A DNA stretch of 36,186 nt from positions 1-36,186 of the forward strand of contig JACDGM010000046.1 in assembly GCA_013815325.1 (NCBI GenBank). Reading direction: 5' to 3'. Below, piece by piece: positions 9,467-18,473 of this stretch (its first letter is position 1; every line of letters starts with the position of its first letter). Below the pieces are notes generated by a model. It saw only the letters and a list, made by a program, of their open reading frames with translations. It searched no databases and was not told the DNA's origin. A program made the position numbers and the translations under genes. This DNA comes from Chthoniobacterales bacterium. Lineage in GTDB: Bacteria > Verrucomicrobiota > Verrucomicrobiia > Chthoniobacterales > UBA10450.

Positions 9467-9499
9467 TTCGGAAGGGCTCCGAAACGTGTGCGTTTTTTT
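9467..9499 (+). terminator. Possible weak terminator
   Basis: TTCGGA (9467-9472) can pair with TCCGAA (9478-9483), and a run of seven T follows at 9493-9499 after a nine-base gap. The gap makes it a poor intrinsic terminator. The rest of 9437-9615 holds a TCGTTAGG copy and nothing else I recognise. Confidence 0.25.
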
Positions 9500-9615
9500 G
9501 CGTACTGATTCGGCGCACGGCTCGCAAGGAGTGCTGCCGGATGAGAACTGTGAGTCCTGGAGAAAAAGCCATTGCCGCTCAGCCGTTCGCGCGGTAATTG
9601 CAATCCGCCCTACGC

Positions 9616-10806
9616 ATGAACATTCACGAATACCAGGCGAAGGAATTGCTCCAAAAATTCGGCGCGGCGACGACGCGCGGAAAGGTCGCCTCGACCGCGG
9701 AAGAAGCGGAAAAAATCGCGCGCGATCTCGGCAGCGACGAACTCGTGGTGAAGGCGCAGGTCCACGCCGGCGGACGCGGGAAAGGAACCTTTGCCAATGG
9801 GTTCAAGGGTGGGGTGCACCTCGTGAATTCGCCGGAGGAAGCGCGTGATGTCGCGGGAAAGATGCTCGGGCAAACGCTCGTCACGCACCAGACCGGATCT
9901 GCGGGCCGCATCGTCAACCAAGTCCTTGTGGCCGAATCCGCGGACATCGAGCGCGAAATTTATTTTGCTGTGCTCCTAGATCGCGCGACCGCCGCGCCGT
10001 TGATCGTTGCGAGCACGGAAGGCGGCGTCGAAATCGAAACCGTGGCGGAGAAGTCTCCCGAGAAGATCATGCGCGAGCCGGTAAATCCGCTCGCGGGCTT
10101 GCAGCCATTTCAAACGCGCAAACTGGCGAAGCAGCTCGGTTTCAAATCGAGCGAAATAAAGCCGGCCGCCCAACTCTTCGCCGCGCTTTACCGCACTTTT
10201 ATCGAATCGGATTGCTCCATGGTGGAAGTGAACCCGCTCGTCGTCACCAAGACCGGCGAGGTGCTCGCACTCGACGCCAAATTCAACTTCGACGACAACG
10301 CGCTTTACCGGCATCCGGAGATCGCCGCGATGCGCGACACTGCGGAGGAGGATTCGCGTGAAGTCGAGGCCTCGAAGCACGGACTCAACTATATCGGACT
10401 CGAAGGCAACATCGCCTGTCTCGTCAACGGCGCCGGACTTGCCATGGCAACGATGGACATCATCAAATTCTATGGCGGCAGCCCGGCCAACTTCCTCGAC
10501 GTCGGCGGCGGCGCGACCGAGGGGCAGGTGACCGAAGCGTTCAAGCTCCTCGTTTCCGACGAAAACGTGAAGGCGATCCTGGTCAATATTTTCGGCGGCA
10601 TCATGAAGTGCGATGTGATCGCGCAGGGGATCATCAACGCAGTCAAAGCGGTCAAGCTGCCGGTGCCGCTGGTCGTTAGGCTGGAAGGAACGAACGTCGC
10701 GGCGGGCAAGAAATTGATCGCGCAAAGCGGTCTCGCCGTCATCGCGGCCGATGATCTTGGTGACGCGGCGCGCAAAGTGGTGGCAGCAGCAAAGGAGAAA
10801 CTATGA
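9616..10806 (+). CDS. sucC: Succinate-CoA ligase (ADP/GDP-forming), beta subunit
   Basis: With SucD, interconverts succinyl-CoA and succinate with substrate-level phosphorylation in the TCA cycle. 396 residues. The family N-terminus [17 protein letters not shown] sets the start at 9616, not the TTG at 9598 that opens the frame. The ATP-grasp region ([16 protein letters not shown], about 42-57) is followed by [20 protein letters not shown], the [21 protein letters not shown] segment and the CoA-ligase domain with [14 protein letters not shown]. The stop overlaps the next gene by four bases (ATGA at 10803). One TCGTTAGG copy (10673) encodes Val-Arg near the C-terminus. Confidence 0.97.
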   Translation: MNIHEYQAKELLQKFGAATTRGKVASTAEEAEKIARDLGSDELVVKAQVHAGGRGKGTFANGFKGGVHLVNSPEEARDVAGKMLGQTLVTHQTGSAGRIVNQVLVAESADIEREIYFAVLLDRATAAPLIVASTEGGVEIETVAEKSPEKIMREPVNPLAGLQPFQTRKLAKQLGFKSSEIKPAAQLFAALYRTFIESDCSMVEVNPLVVTKTGEVLALDAKFNFDDNALYRHPEIAAMRDTAEEDSREVEASKHGLNYIGLEGNIACLVNGAGLAMATMDIIKFYGGSPANFLDVGGGATEGQVTEAFKLLVSDENVKAILVNIFGGIMKCDVIAQGIINAVKAVKLPVPLVVRLEGTNVAAGKKLIAQSGLAVIAADDLGDAARKVVAAAKEKL

Positions 10807-11162
10807 TTAAAGAAATAGCATTCGTCGGCTCACCCGTGACCGACCTGAAACGGGCGCGGGATTTTTATGAAGGCGTGCTCGGGCTCAAGCCCGCCTCGAA
10901 CGATCCGGAAGCGAAGTGGATCGAGTATGAGGTGGGCGGCGGAACGTTCGCGATCGGCGCCTACGGCGACCAATGGAAGGCAGCGCAGGGTGGGACGATG
11001 GCGGCATTCGAATGCGACGACGTGGATGCCATGATGCAGCGGGTGAAGGAGAGCGGAGCGACGATCGCGATGGAATTGATGGATTCGCCGGTCTGCCGAT
11101 TCGGCATTGTGCTCGACCCGGACGGAAACAGCTTGATGCTCCACAAACGCAACGGTGCCTAA
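10803..11162 (+). CDS. VOC (glyoxalase/bleomycin-resistance fold) protein
   Basis: 119 residues with the paired beta-alpha-beta-beta-beta pattern of the vicinal oxygen chelate superfamily: [19 protein letters not shown] near the N-terminus and a C-terminal [12 protein letters not shown] strand with the usual family ending. Substrate unknown; members include lyases, dioxygenases and binding proteins. The ATG overlaps the sucC stop by four bases, so the two are translationally coupled, which places it between sucC and sucD. The stop TAA (11160-11162) is inside a CCTAACGA copy. A second, frameshifted VOC gene lies at 30439. Confidence 0.85.
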   Translation: MIKEIAFVGSPVTDLKRARDFYEGVLGLKPASNDPEAKWIEYEVGGGTFAIGAYGDQWKAAQGGTMAAFECDDVDAMMQRVKESGATIAMELMDSPVCRFGIVLDPDGNSLMLHKRNGA

Positions 11163-11323
11163 CGAATTAAATCCAAAACCCGAATATCGAATTTCGAAAC
11201 AAATCCGAATGACCGAAATTCAAATTCCAAAAACAGCTCTTCGGCGTGGCAGCGGATATTTTGAACATTCGCTTTTTGAATTTCGTGCTTGTTTCGGATT
11301 TCGGATTTCGGATTTTTCGCCTG
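11163..11323. repeat. Long imperfect palindrome between the VOC gene and sucD
   Basis: An AT-rich block unlike its neighbours. The left part is rich in AAATCC/CGAATTTCG/GAAATTCAAATTCC and the right part has the complementary TTTTTGAATTTCGTG and tandem TTTCGGA units (about 11292-11314). It would fold into a long hairpin within the sucC-sucD transcript. Related AT-rich palindromes are widespread in environmental bacterial genomes and create spurious Phe/Arg-rich N-terminal extensions, as in the sucD frame here. Confidence 0.75.
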
Positions 11324-12205
11324 ATGTCTGTTCTCGTTGATAAAAACACGCGGCTCTGCGTGCAGGGCATCACCGGCAGCGCCGGGGGATTCCACGCGCG
11401 GCAGTGCATGGATTACGGGACAAACGTTGTCGCCGGCGTCACCCCGGGAAAAGGCGGCCAGATGTTTGACGACAAGATTCCGGTCTTCGACACGGTCTGG
11501 GAAGCGCGCCAGGAAACCGGTTGCAACGTCTCGGTTATCTTCGTGCCGGCGGCCGGAGCGGCGGATGGAATTCTGGAAGCAGTCGATGCCGGCGTCGAGC
11601 TGGTCATTTGCATCACCGAAGGGATTCCGGTCGCCGACATGATGCGGGTGAAGGCGCAGATGGCCGGCAAAAAATCGTGGCTCATCGGCCCGAATTGCCC
11701 CGGCATCATTACGCCGGGCGAATGCAAAATCGGCATCATGCCTGGATACATTCACAAGCCCGGCAGCGTCGGCGTCATTTCGCGCAGCGGCACGCTCACC
11801 TACGAAGCGGTCTGGCAGCTCACTTCGCGCGGCTACGGTCAATCGACCTGCATCGGCATCGGTGGCGATCCTATCAACGGCATGTCGCATCTCGACGCCC
11901 TGAAACTTTTCAATGACGATCCGAAAACTGAAGCGATGATTTTGATCGGCGAAATTGGCGGCACCGCGGAAGAAGAAGCGGCCGCGTGGATTCAGGACAA
12001 CTGCCAGAAACCGGTCGCCGCCTTCATCGCTGGAGCGACGGCGCCGCCAGGGCGGCGCATGGGACATGCGGGGGCGATTATTTCCGGTGGAAAAGGAACT
12101 GCCGCAGGAAAAATCGAAGCGCTCAAGGCCGCCGGGATCGCGGTGGCAGACACGCCTGCGGCGATGGCGGACACGTTGATTGCGCGGATGACGGCGGGCA
12201 ACTAA
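11324..12205 (+). CDS. sucD: Succinate-CoA ligase, alpha subunit
   Basis: CoA-binding and phosphohistidine subunit of succinyl-CoA synthetase. 293 residues from [19 protein letters not shown], the family N-terminus; the frame is open upstream to 11246 but those residues come from the repeat. Motifs: CoA-binding [20 protein letters not shown] (about 15-34), [37 protein letters not shown] and the active-site His in [18 protein letters not shown] (His about 247). It is separated from sucC by the VOC gene and the palindrome, so the two subunits are probably co-transcribed but not adjacent. Confidence 0.96.
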   Translation: MSVLVDKNTRLCVQGITGSAGGFHARQCMDYGTNVVAGVTPGKGGQMFDDKIPVFDTVWEARQETGCNVSVIFVPAAGAADGILEAVDAGVELVICITEGIPVADMMRVKAQMAGKKSWLIGPNCPGIITPGECKIGIMPGYIHKPGSVGVISRSGTLTYEAVWQLTSRGYGQSTCIGIGGDPINGMSHLDALKLFNDDPKTEAMILIGEIGGTAEEEAAAWIQDNCQKPVAAFIAGATAPPGRRMGHAGAIISGGKGTAAGKIEALKAAGIAVADTPAAMADTLIARMTAGN

Positions 12206-12213
12206 ACTGACAT

Positions 12214-12471
12214 ATGACGATGGAGAATCTGCGAAGCGTAGGGCGCAAAGCTCCCTTTCAGCCGTTCACGATTCACTTGGCCGATGGACCCGAGCTGCAT
12301 GTCCCGCATCCGGATTTTCTCGCTCTAGCCGGAGGCGGAGGAACGGCCGTGCTGATGTCAATGCAAGGTGAGTCATTTACCGTCATTGATCTTTCGCTGA
12401 TCACCGACTTGAAGTGCCCGCGGTGCCGAGAGTGCGCAGGCGATAATTTTAACAGAGCAATGTCGATATGA
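12214..12471 (+). CDS. Small conserved hypothetical protein
   Basis: 85 residues. The RKAPFQPFTIHLADGPELHV start, the VPHPDFLAL segment and a C-terminal FTVIDLSLITDLK strand match a widespread family of small proteins of unknown function. The tail has CPRCREC, a Cys-rich knuckle that could bind zinc. It starts eight bases after sucD and its end overlaps the gltA start by four bases, so all three look co-transcribed. No function assigned. Confidence 0.7.
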   Translation: MTMENLRSVGRKAPFQPFTIHLADGPELHVPHPDFLALAGGGGTAVLMSMQGESFTVIDLSLITDLKCPRCRECAGDNFNRAMSI

Positions 12472-13592
12472 TCTCACGTGGACTCGAAGGAATCGTCGCC
12501 AACAGCACGCGGCTGAGCGACGTCATTGGCGACAAAGGCCAGCTCATTTATTGCGGCTACGACATCAACGAGCTGGCCGGGAAGGTCAGCTACGAAGAAG
12601 TCGTTTACCTGCTTTGGAACAACAAGCTGCCGAATCGGGCGGAGCTTGAAAACTGCCGCGAGACTTTGCGCTCGGAGCGCCAGCTGCCGCAGGACATCAT
12701 CGGTTTCCTGCAGAAAGCCCCGAAGAAGGCGGAGCCGATGGATGTCATCCGCACGGCTGTTTCCATGCTCGGCGTTTATGATCCGGGGATGGACAAGGAG
12801 GCGACGACTGAGGTGAACAGGGAGCGCGCGCGCAGCATCACCGCCAAGATCGCTGTGATCGCCGCCTACTTTCACCGCGCGCGGCAAGGGAAGGAATTGC
12901 CGCCAGTACGCGCCGATCTCGGCGAAGCGGCGCACTTCCTTTATTTAATGACGGGCGAAGCTCCTTCGCAAGAAGCGAGCGACACTCTCGATGTCGCCTT
13001 TGTCCTGCATGCCGATCACGGAACGAACGCCTCGACCTTCAGCGCACGGGTCACGATCTCGACTTTGAGTGACATTTATTCTGCGATTACTTCGGCGATC
13101 GGGACGCTAAAAGGCCCGCTCCACGGCGGCGCCAATGAAGGGGTCATCCAAATGCTCGAAGAGATCGGGAGTGAGGACAAGGTCGATGCCTACATCGAGG
13201 AGCAGCTTGCGCAGAAGAAAAAGATCATGGGCATCGGGCACCGTGTTTACAAAACGCTCGACCCGCGCGCGCCGCATTTGCAGAAGATGGCGGTGAAGCT
13301 GAGCGAAAAACTGGGCGACCCGAAGTGGATCAACATGTCGGAGCGGATCGCGAAGTTGATGAAGGAAAAGAAGAACCTGAACGCGAACGTCGATTTCTAT
13401 TCCGCGACGGTTTATTACTCGTTAGGCATCCCGACCGATCTCTTCACGCCGGTCTTCGCGATCGCGCGTTGCTCGGGGTGGTGCGCGCACGTCCTCGAGC
13501 AACTCGAGGACAACCGCCTCTATCGTCCCCTGAGTGAATACGTCGGCGAACCCGTCGGCAAAAAAGTGGCGCCGCTCGGCGAACGGCCGTAA
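12468..13592 (+). CDS. gltA: Citrate synthase
   Basis: Condenses oxaloacetate and acetyl-CoA at the entry to the TCA cycle. 374 residues, the short form common outside Enterobacteria. Catalytic positions are visible: LHADHGTNASTFSARV (about 181-196), the His of KGPLHGGANEGV (about 220-231), the His of MGIGHRVYKTLDPRA (about 257-271) and the Asp of NVDFYSATVYYSLGIP (about 307-322). The start ATG overlaps the stop of the preceding small gene. Together with sucC and sucD it makes a TCA block. A TCGTTAGG copy (13419) encodes Ser-Leu-Gly after the catalytic Asp segment, using a TTA codon in a GC-rich gene. Confidence 0.96.
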   Translation: MISRGLEGIVANSTRLSDVIGDKGQLIYCGYDINELAGKVSYEEVVYLLWNNKLPNRAELENCRETLRSERQLPQDIIGFLQKAPKKAEPMDVIRTAVSMLGVYDPGMDKEATTEVNRERARSITAKIAVIAAYFHRARQGKELPPVRADLGEAAHFLYLMTGEAPSQEASDTLDVAFVLHADHGTNASTFSARVTISTLSDIYSAITSAIGTLKGPLHGGANEGVIQMLEEIGSEDKVDAYIEEQLAQKKKIMGIGHRVYKTLDPRAPHLQKMAVKLSEKLGDPKWINMSERIAKLMKEKKNLNANVDFYSATVYYSLGIPTDLFTPVFAIARCSGWCAHVLEQLEDNRLYRPLSEYVGEPVGKKVAPLGERP

Positions 13593-13611
13593 GCGCAAAA
13601 CTCCGCCCGTG

Positions 13612-14974
13612 GTGAAAGACGTGACGCGTCTGACGCTCACACTTCTTCTCGTCACCGAGCTTTGGGGTGGGACTGTTCGGCCAACCCCGGCGGGCCCTCC
13701 ATCGCTCCTGCGACCGAAGGCACAAACCCCTAACGACGACGCTCCGGCGCCCTCCCTCGAAGAGCGCGCGCAAGGCGTGGCCGATTGTTTCGCGCCGACC
13801 CCGGCGGCTACGAGAAACTCTTTAACACGCCTTTTCTCGCGCAGGTCCCGGCCTCGCAACTGACCTCCATTTTCAGCAAGTATTTTGCCGACGCGGGCCG
13901 CTGCACCGGGGCAAGATTGGTCGGGCGGGAAGGACCCAATTCGGGTCGCTTCAAATTCACTTTTGCCAGCGGCGTCGCCGCGGCCGCGACCCTGGCGATC
14001 GAAGCCAGCGCGCCGTATTTGATCGCGGGGCTATTCCTCGGGCCGCTCACGCCCGGAGCCGGTTCTCTCGAAGACATCATCAGGGATTCGAAGGGGCTGC
14101 CCGGTGAAAAGAGTTTCCTCTTCGCGAAATTGGCCGGCGCTAAAATTGTTCCCGTCGCCGAGTAATATCCAGACAAGCCCCTCGCCATCGGATCGGCCTG
14201 CAAGCTCTATATCCTAGGCGAACTGCTGCGCGCCGTGAAAGCAGGTGAACGCAGCTTGAGCGATGTCGTTCCCCTCGAAGCGAGGGCGCTGTCCTTGCCG
14301 TCCGGCTCCTTACAGAAATGGCCCGTCGGCTCGCCTCTTACCCTCCACACCCTCGCGGGATGATGATCTCTGTGAGCGACAACACCGCGGCCGATCAACT
14401 TTTAAGGACGTTAGGGCGCGAAAGGGTCGCGCAAATTCAAGCCGTGGCCGGGCACCGCAAACCGGCGCTGAACCGGCCGTTTCTTTCGACGCTGGAAATG
14501 TTCAAGCTCAAAGGCGAGCCGAGCGGAAAAATGGCCGCGCGCTACCTTGCGCTCGACGAAAAGGGCCGGCGCGCCTTGCTCGAGAGAGAAATCGCCGGCA
14601 TCAAACGCGAGGGGGTGAAGCCTTTCCCCGATGGGCGGCCGTCCCACCTTGATTCGATTGAGTGGTTTGCTTCCGCCCGGGATCTCTGCGGGGTGATGAA
14701 TTACCTGCGCGAGGGGACCGAAGGCGACCCGAAGACTCAGCCAATTCGCGAAATTCTGGCGATCAATCCGGGCTTGGAAATCCCGCGCGCGCAGTGGGCT
14801 TACGCCGGCTACAAAGGCGGCTCCGAACCGGGCGCGATCAGCCTCACTTATTTGCTGCGATCGACCGCCGGCGACTAGTCGGCCCTAACGATGACTTGGA
14901 ATAACGAGCAAGCCGCTCTCGACGAGAGTCGGGTCACCGGGCTGATGCAACGCGCCTTGCAGATTGCGCGTTAG
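13612..14974 (+). pseudogene. Decayed class A beta-lactamase-like serine hydrolase
   Basis: The reading moves through frames. A GTG at 13612 starts a signal-peptide-like segment ending in SLEERAQGVAD. The frame changes near 13800 to GGYEKLFNTPFLAQVP and runs to VPVAE. An in-frame TAA at 14163-14165 interrupts before DKPLAIGSACKLYILGEL, which carries the Ser-x-x-Lys motif. A one-base shift near 14360 is needed to reach MMISVSDNTAADQLL (SDN motif). Next come YKGGSEPGAI (Lys-Gly-Gly motif) and a TAG at 14876-14878 where the family would have Trp; the usual C-terminus ALTMTWNN...LMQRALQIAR then ends at 14974. Two frameshifts and two premature stops make it nonfunctional. All catalytic motifs survive, so decay is recent. 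Confidence 0.85.
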
Positions 14975-14979
14975 GGCCG
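14880..14979. repeat. Inverted pair of octamer copies
   Basis: CGGCCCTAACG (14880-14890) and CGTTAGGGCCG (14969-14979) are perfect 11-base inverted arms, each containing the octamer or its one-mismatch form. The 78-base loop encodes the end of the beta-lactamase relic, whose final TAG (14972-14974) is within the right arm. Confidence 0.8.
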
Positions 14980-15028
14980 GTTCCCGAGCGTTGCGGCTCC
15001 ACCCTTCACCGCGTAATGGTTGCATCCG

Positions 15029-16312
15029 ATGAAGCCGGACAGATCACCTTGGGGACGCGACACCCGCGCGCTGCTGCGCGCCGGGCCCTTCCGCCGTTAT
15101 CTCCTCGGCACCTCCGTTTCCGATACCGGCACTTGGATGCAAATCATGGCGCAGGGCTGGGTGATGAGCACCCTAACGGACAAAGCGATCATGCTCGGTA
15201 TGGTCAACTTCGCCGCCGGATTGCCGATGATTTTTCTCACCATGTTTGGCGGCTCGGTGGCGGATCGTTTTGACAAGCGCAAGATCCTCGTCTGGACGCA
15301 GGTCGTGCAGATCGCACTCGCGCTCGTGGTCGGCTGGCTCATCTACACCCAGCGCATCCAGATCTGGCACATCATTCTGGTCGCGGGATTGTTAGGCGTG
15401 GCCTTCGCTTTTGAGCATCCGTCGCTTTCCGCACTCGTCCCGGAGCTGGTGAAACGCGAGGAGATTGCCGGCGCCGTCGCGCTCGATCGCGCGGTGTTTC
15501 ATTGCGCGCGTTTTGTCGGTCCCTCGGTGGCCGGCCTCGTCGTCGCCGCCTGGGGTGCAGCGGCGGCATTTTTCGCAAACGCGTTTTCGTTCGTCGCACT
15601 TATCATCGCTCTCCTCTCGCTCCCGCCGCGCGTGCCCGGGAGCAAGGAGGAGGAGGCACAGCGCGCAAGCGGGTTCAAGGACGGTTTCCGTTACGTGCGC
15701 GCGGACAAACCAAGTCTCGCGATGGTCGGCATGATCGCTTGCATGACCATTTTCATTTTCCCGACTGTCTCGGTCATGATGCCGCTTTACGCTCGCGACG
15801 TCCTCCATTTTGGCCCGGATAAATTTGGTTACTTGATGGCGTCGGCGGGGATCGGCTCGGTGGTCGGCGCGATTGGTTTGATCACCATCCCGCATGCGCG
15901 CCGGCTCGGTTGGATGACGGCGGGTGCGGTGGCCGTGGCGATAGCGGTGCTCGTCCTCAGCCGCGTGCACGATTTTTTTTTCGCGGCCGGCTCGCTCGTC
16001 GTCATCTCGTTAGGCTTGTCGATGATTTTTGGTCTTTCAAACACGATCGTGCAGGAACGCGCGCCAGCGCACCTGCGCGGTCGCGTCTCGGCGGTGATGG
16101 GCCTGAGCTTTTTTGGCCTCATGCCGGTCGCCGGTCTCGGCGTGACCAGCCTCGCCGACGCTATCGGAATGCGCACGGCGCTGGCCGCCTCGGCGATCGG
16201 CTATGCCGTAGTCGCGCTTTTCATTCTCAGCCGGATCGGAGGACGGTTGAATGCGACGCCCGCGACGATGAGGAGTTCCGAGGTCTCGGAAGTGGCGGCA
16301 GCTCCCTCGTAG
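15029..16312 (+). CDS. MFS transporter (drug/siderophore exporter type)
   Basis: 427 residues, about 12 hydrophobic segments, an inner-membrane proton-driven exporter. FRRYLLGTSVSDTGTWMQIMAQGWVM near the start and GGSVADRFDKRKILVWTQ (MFS motif A, about 74-91) are characteristic of the EntS/MFS_3 subfamily; a second FGLSNTIVQERAPAHLRGRV segment follows in the C-terminal half. I choose the ATG at 15029 rather than the TTG at 15020. Substrate unknown. It has one exact octamer (16007) and two one-mismatch copies (15172, 15389). It follows the beta-lactamase relic; the pairing may be accidental. Confidence 0.9.
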   Translation: MKPDRSPWGRDTRALLRAGPFRRYLLGTSVSDTGTWMQIMAQGWVMSTLTDKAIMLGMVNFAAGLPMIFLTMFGGSVADRFDKRKILVWTQVVQIALALVVGWLIYTQRIQIWHIILVAGLLGVAFAFEHPSLSALVPELVKREEIAGAVALDRAVFHCARFVGPSVAGLVVAAWGAAAAFFANAFSFVALIIALLSLPPRVPGSKEEEAQRASGFKDGFRYVRADKPSLAMVGMIACMTIFIFPTVSVMMPLYARDVLHFGPDKFGYLMASAGIGSVVGAIGLITIPHARRLGWMTAGAVAVAIAVLVLSRVHDFFFAAGSLVVISLGLSMIFGLSNTIVQERAPAHLRGRVSAVMGLSFFGLMPVAGLGVTSLADAIGMRTALAASAIGYAVVALFILSRIGGRLNATPATMRSSEVSEVAAAPS

Positions 16313-16392
16313 TGCAGCGCGTCAGTAGAAATGATCGATCCCGCAGGTGCGCCAAACGGAGGGCTCTGGGCCTTGATCGTTAGGCTAGCGAG

Positions 16393-17304
16393 ATGATCTC
16401 CTTCTCGACCTGCTGGAATTCCAGCCGCCACACTGCGGGCGATGCGATGCTGCGCGAGATCAAGAACAAACTCGGCTTCGATCTCATCGAGCTCGGGCAC
16501 GGCACGCGCATTTCGCTCATGCCGGGGATTCAGAAAATGTTCGATGCCGGTCTTGTCCGCTTCAGCAGTCTGCACAATTTTTGTCCCCTGCCGGTAGAGG
16601 TGATGAGCGCGTCGCCCGACTGTTACACTTTCTCGGCCCGCGCCGCGCAGGAGCGCGACCGGGCGGTGAAACAGACGTTGCAGACGATTGATTTCGCGGA
16701 GCGGCTGGAGGCGCCGTTCGTCGTCCTGCACTGCGGCCGCGTGCCAATTTCACCCGTGACCGAGCCGCTCATCGCCCTCGCCAAAGCCGGCAGGATGTAT
16801 TCGCGCGAGTATGTGAAAAGGAAGGTCAGTGCTGTTGCGAAACGCGAGGCGAACGCGCCCATTTATCTGGAGCGGGTGAAGGAGTGCCTCAAGCCGATCA
16901 TCGAGCACGCGGCCGCGAAAAACGTCCGGCTCGGGATCGAGGGCCGGCGCGGCTACGAGGAAATTCCGAGTGAGCGCGAGCTGCCGGTGCTGCTCAACGA
17001 GCTTGCTTCGCCGCAGGTCGGTTACTGGCACGACATGGGACATATTCAAATCAAGGAGAACCTCGGCTTCCTCGATCATGCGGCATGGCTGGAGACAATC
17101 GGGCCCCAAACGTTAGGCTGCCATTTGCAGGATTGCATCTGGCCGGCGCAGGATCATCAGCCGCCTTTCGCAGGCGACATCGATCTGGAAAGATTGGTTC
17201 CGCTTCTGCCGCCGGCCTGCTTATTAGTCTGGGAAATGAGCCCGCGCAAAACGGCTGACGAAATCCGCCGTTCCGTCACGCTTTGGAAAGAGCGGTTCAT
17301 GTAG
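16393..17304 (+). CDS. Sugar phosphate isomerase/epimerase-like TIM-barrel protein
   Basis: 303 residues with the AP-endonuclease-2/xylose-isomerase-like TIM-barrel pattern: MISFSTCWNSSRH, then LGFDLIELGHGTRISL, FVVLHCGRVPI, VRLGIEGRRGYEEIP, VGYWHDMGHIQIKE and LGCHLQDCIWPAQDHQPP. Metal ligands expected in this fold are the Glu of GIEGR, the Asp/His of WHDMGH and the His/Asp of CHLQDC, so a metal-dependent isomerase or epimerase is likely; substrate unknown. It starts eight bases after a TCGTTAGG copy (16377-16384) and carries one variant copy (17110). Confidence 0.85.
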   Translation: MISFSTCWNSSRHTAGDAMLREIKNKLGFDLIELGHGTRISLMPGIQKMFDAGLVRFSSLHNFCPLPVEVMSASPDCYTFSARAAQERDRAVKQTLQTIDFAERLEAPFVVLHCGRVPISPVTEPLIALAKAGRMYSREYVKRKVSAVAKREANAPIYLERVKECLKPIIEHAAAKNVRLGIEGRRGYEEIPSERELPVLLNELASPQVGYWHDMGHIQIKENLGFLDHAAWLETIGPQTLGCHLQDCIWPAQDHQPPFAGDIDLERLVPLLPPACLLVWEMSPRKTADEIRRSVTLWKERFM

Positions 17305-17305
17305 C

Positions 17306-17366
17306 GCGGTCTCTGACCCGCGAAGACCGCTGCTATCTCTAGACGCTCGGGGTTAGAGATCCGCGC
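17306..17366. repeat. Hairpin repeat after the isomerase gene
   Basis: A GCGGTC...GACCGC pairing within about 17308-17332 is followed by a second stem, ATCTCTA/TAGAGAT (about 17334-17359). The first part resembles the post-stop hairpin at 1506. No T-tract, so not a clear terminator. The remainder to 17417 shows nothing I recognise. Confidence 0.45.
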
Positions 17367-17417
17367 GACATCGATGATTGCCGACGCTGCCTCTTAAACT
17401 AAGCTGCGCTTCGCCGA

Positions 17418-18446
17418 ATGAAAAAAGTTCTCCTCTCCCTTCTGCAAATCGCGGTCACGATCGCGGTTCTCTTCTGGGTTTTCCACGATCCGCAGAAGCG
17501 TGCGCAGATGGCGATCGCGTTGCGCATGGCGGACTACCGGTGGATCGCGGGCGCGGTGCTGGCGTATTTCGTTGTCGAATTTGTCGCCGCCATTCGCTGG
17601 CACATCCTGCTCAAGGTGCAGAAAATTCACCTCAGTATTCCGCGTGTCTCGGGCCTGTTTCTTATCGGGATGTTTTACAACCAATTCCTGCCCGGCGGCA
17701 CCGGCGGTGACATCATGAAAAGCTATCTGCTTTTAAAAGAAACCCCGGGCAAAGCGACCGGCGCGCTCCTCGCCGTCGTCTTCGATCGCATGATCGGTCT
17801 CATCGGACTGATTAGCATCACGGGTGCGTTGATCGCGCTGCGCTACGACTGGCTGACGCAACTCCCCGAGACGAAACACCTCGTCTGGCTGCTCATCGCC
17901 ATTCTCGGCAGCGCGATCCTCATGCTCGTGACGTCGTTCGTGGTCAGCGGCTTCAATCTCGCGCACTCGCTCCCGGTGCGCTTCCCCGGCCGCGAGAAGT
18001 TAATCGAGCTTTCCGCCTCCTATCATCTCTACGCACATCATTGGCGCGCCACGCTGGCCGCTTTCGGCGCGTCGATCATTGCGCACCTTTCGACCTTCGC
18101 GACTTTCCTCTGCGTCGCCTACGCCTTTCGCGCCCGCGTCGGGGTGCTCGATTTTTTTGCGATCATGCCGATAGAGCGCACCATCTCTTCGCTTCCGATC
18201 AGCTTTGCCGGCGTGGGGCTGCGCGAGAAAATTTTCCAAGTCATGCTGCACGGTCTTTGCGGGGTGCCCGAAGCAGTTGCCGTTCTTATCGGCTCGATGA
18301 GTTTTCTCGTTATGCTCATCTCCTGCGCGCCCGGTGGGATCGTCTACTTTTTCTACAAACCGAGCGGCCAGCAAGGCCACGTGAAGCTGCGCGAGATGCG
18401 CGAGAAAGTGGTGACGCTGGAGCATGAAATCAGCGAAAGCGAGTAA
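17418..18446 (+). CDS. Lysylphosphatidylglycerol synthase TM-domain/flippase-like protein
   Basis: 342 residues, about eight hydrophobic segments, matching the UPF0104/YbhN-like family of integral membrane proteins related to the flippase part of MprF. Characteristic segments are FVAAIRWHILLKVQKI (about 54-69), GMFYNQFLPGGTGGDIMKSYLL (family hallmark, about 85-106), VVFDRMIGLIGL and LPISFAGVGLREKIFQVML (about 256-274). No soluble synthase domain is attached. Likely lipid-linked substrate transport or glycolipid export; inferred. The C-terminus is a charged cytoplasmic tail. Confidence 0.88.
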   Translation: MKKVLLSLLQIAVTIAVLFWVFHDPQKRAQMAIALRMADYRWIAGAVLAYFVVEFVAAIRWHILLKVQKIHLSIPRVSGLFLIGMFYNQFLPGGTGGDIMKSYLLLKETPGKATGALLAVVFDRMIGLIGLISITGALIALRYDWLTQLPETKHLVWLLIAILGSAILMLVTSFVVSGFNLAHSLPVRFPGREKLIELSASYHLYAHHWRATLAAFGASIIAHLSTFATFLCVAYAFRARVGVLDFFAIMPIERTISSLPISFAGVGLREKIFQVMLHGLCGVPEAVAVLIGSMSFLVMLISCAPGGIVYFFYKPSGQQGHVKLREMREKVVTLEHEISESE

Positions 18447-18473
18447 GGCGAAGCTAATAGGTCGGCTGAGTCC

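Noticed and set aside
11246..11323. N-terminal extension of SucD (26 residues)
   Set aside because: Encoded by the AT-rich palindrome; the family N-terminus begins at 11324.
13612..14974. Programmed frameshifting in the beta-lactamase-like gene
   Set aside because: Two shifts plus two in-frame stops and no slippery heptamer with a downstream structure.
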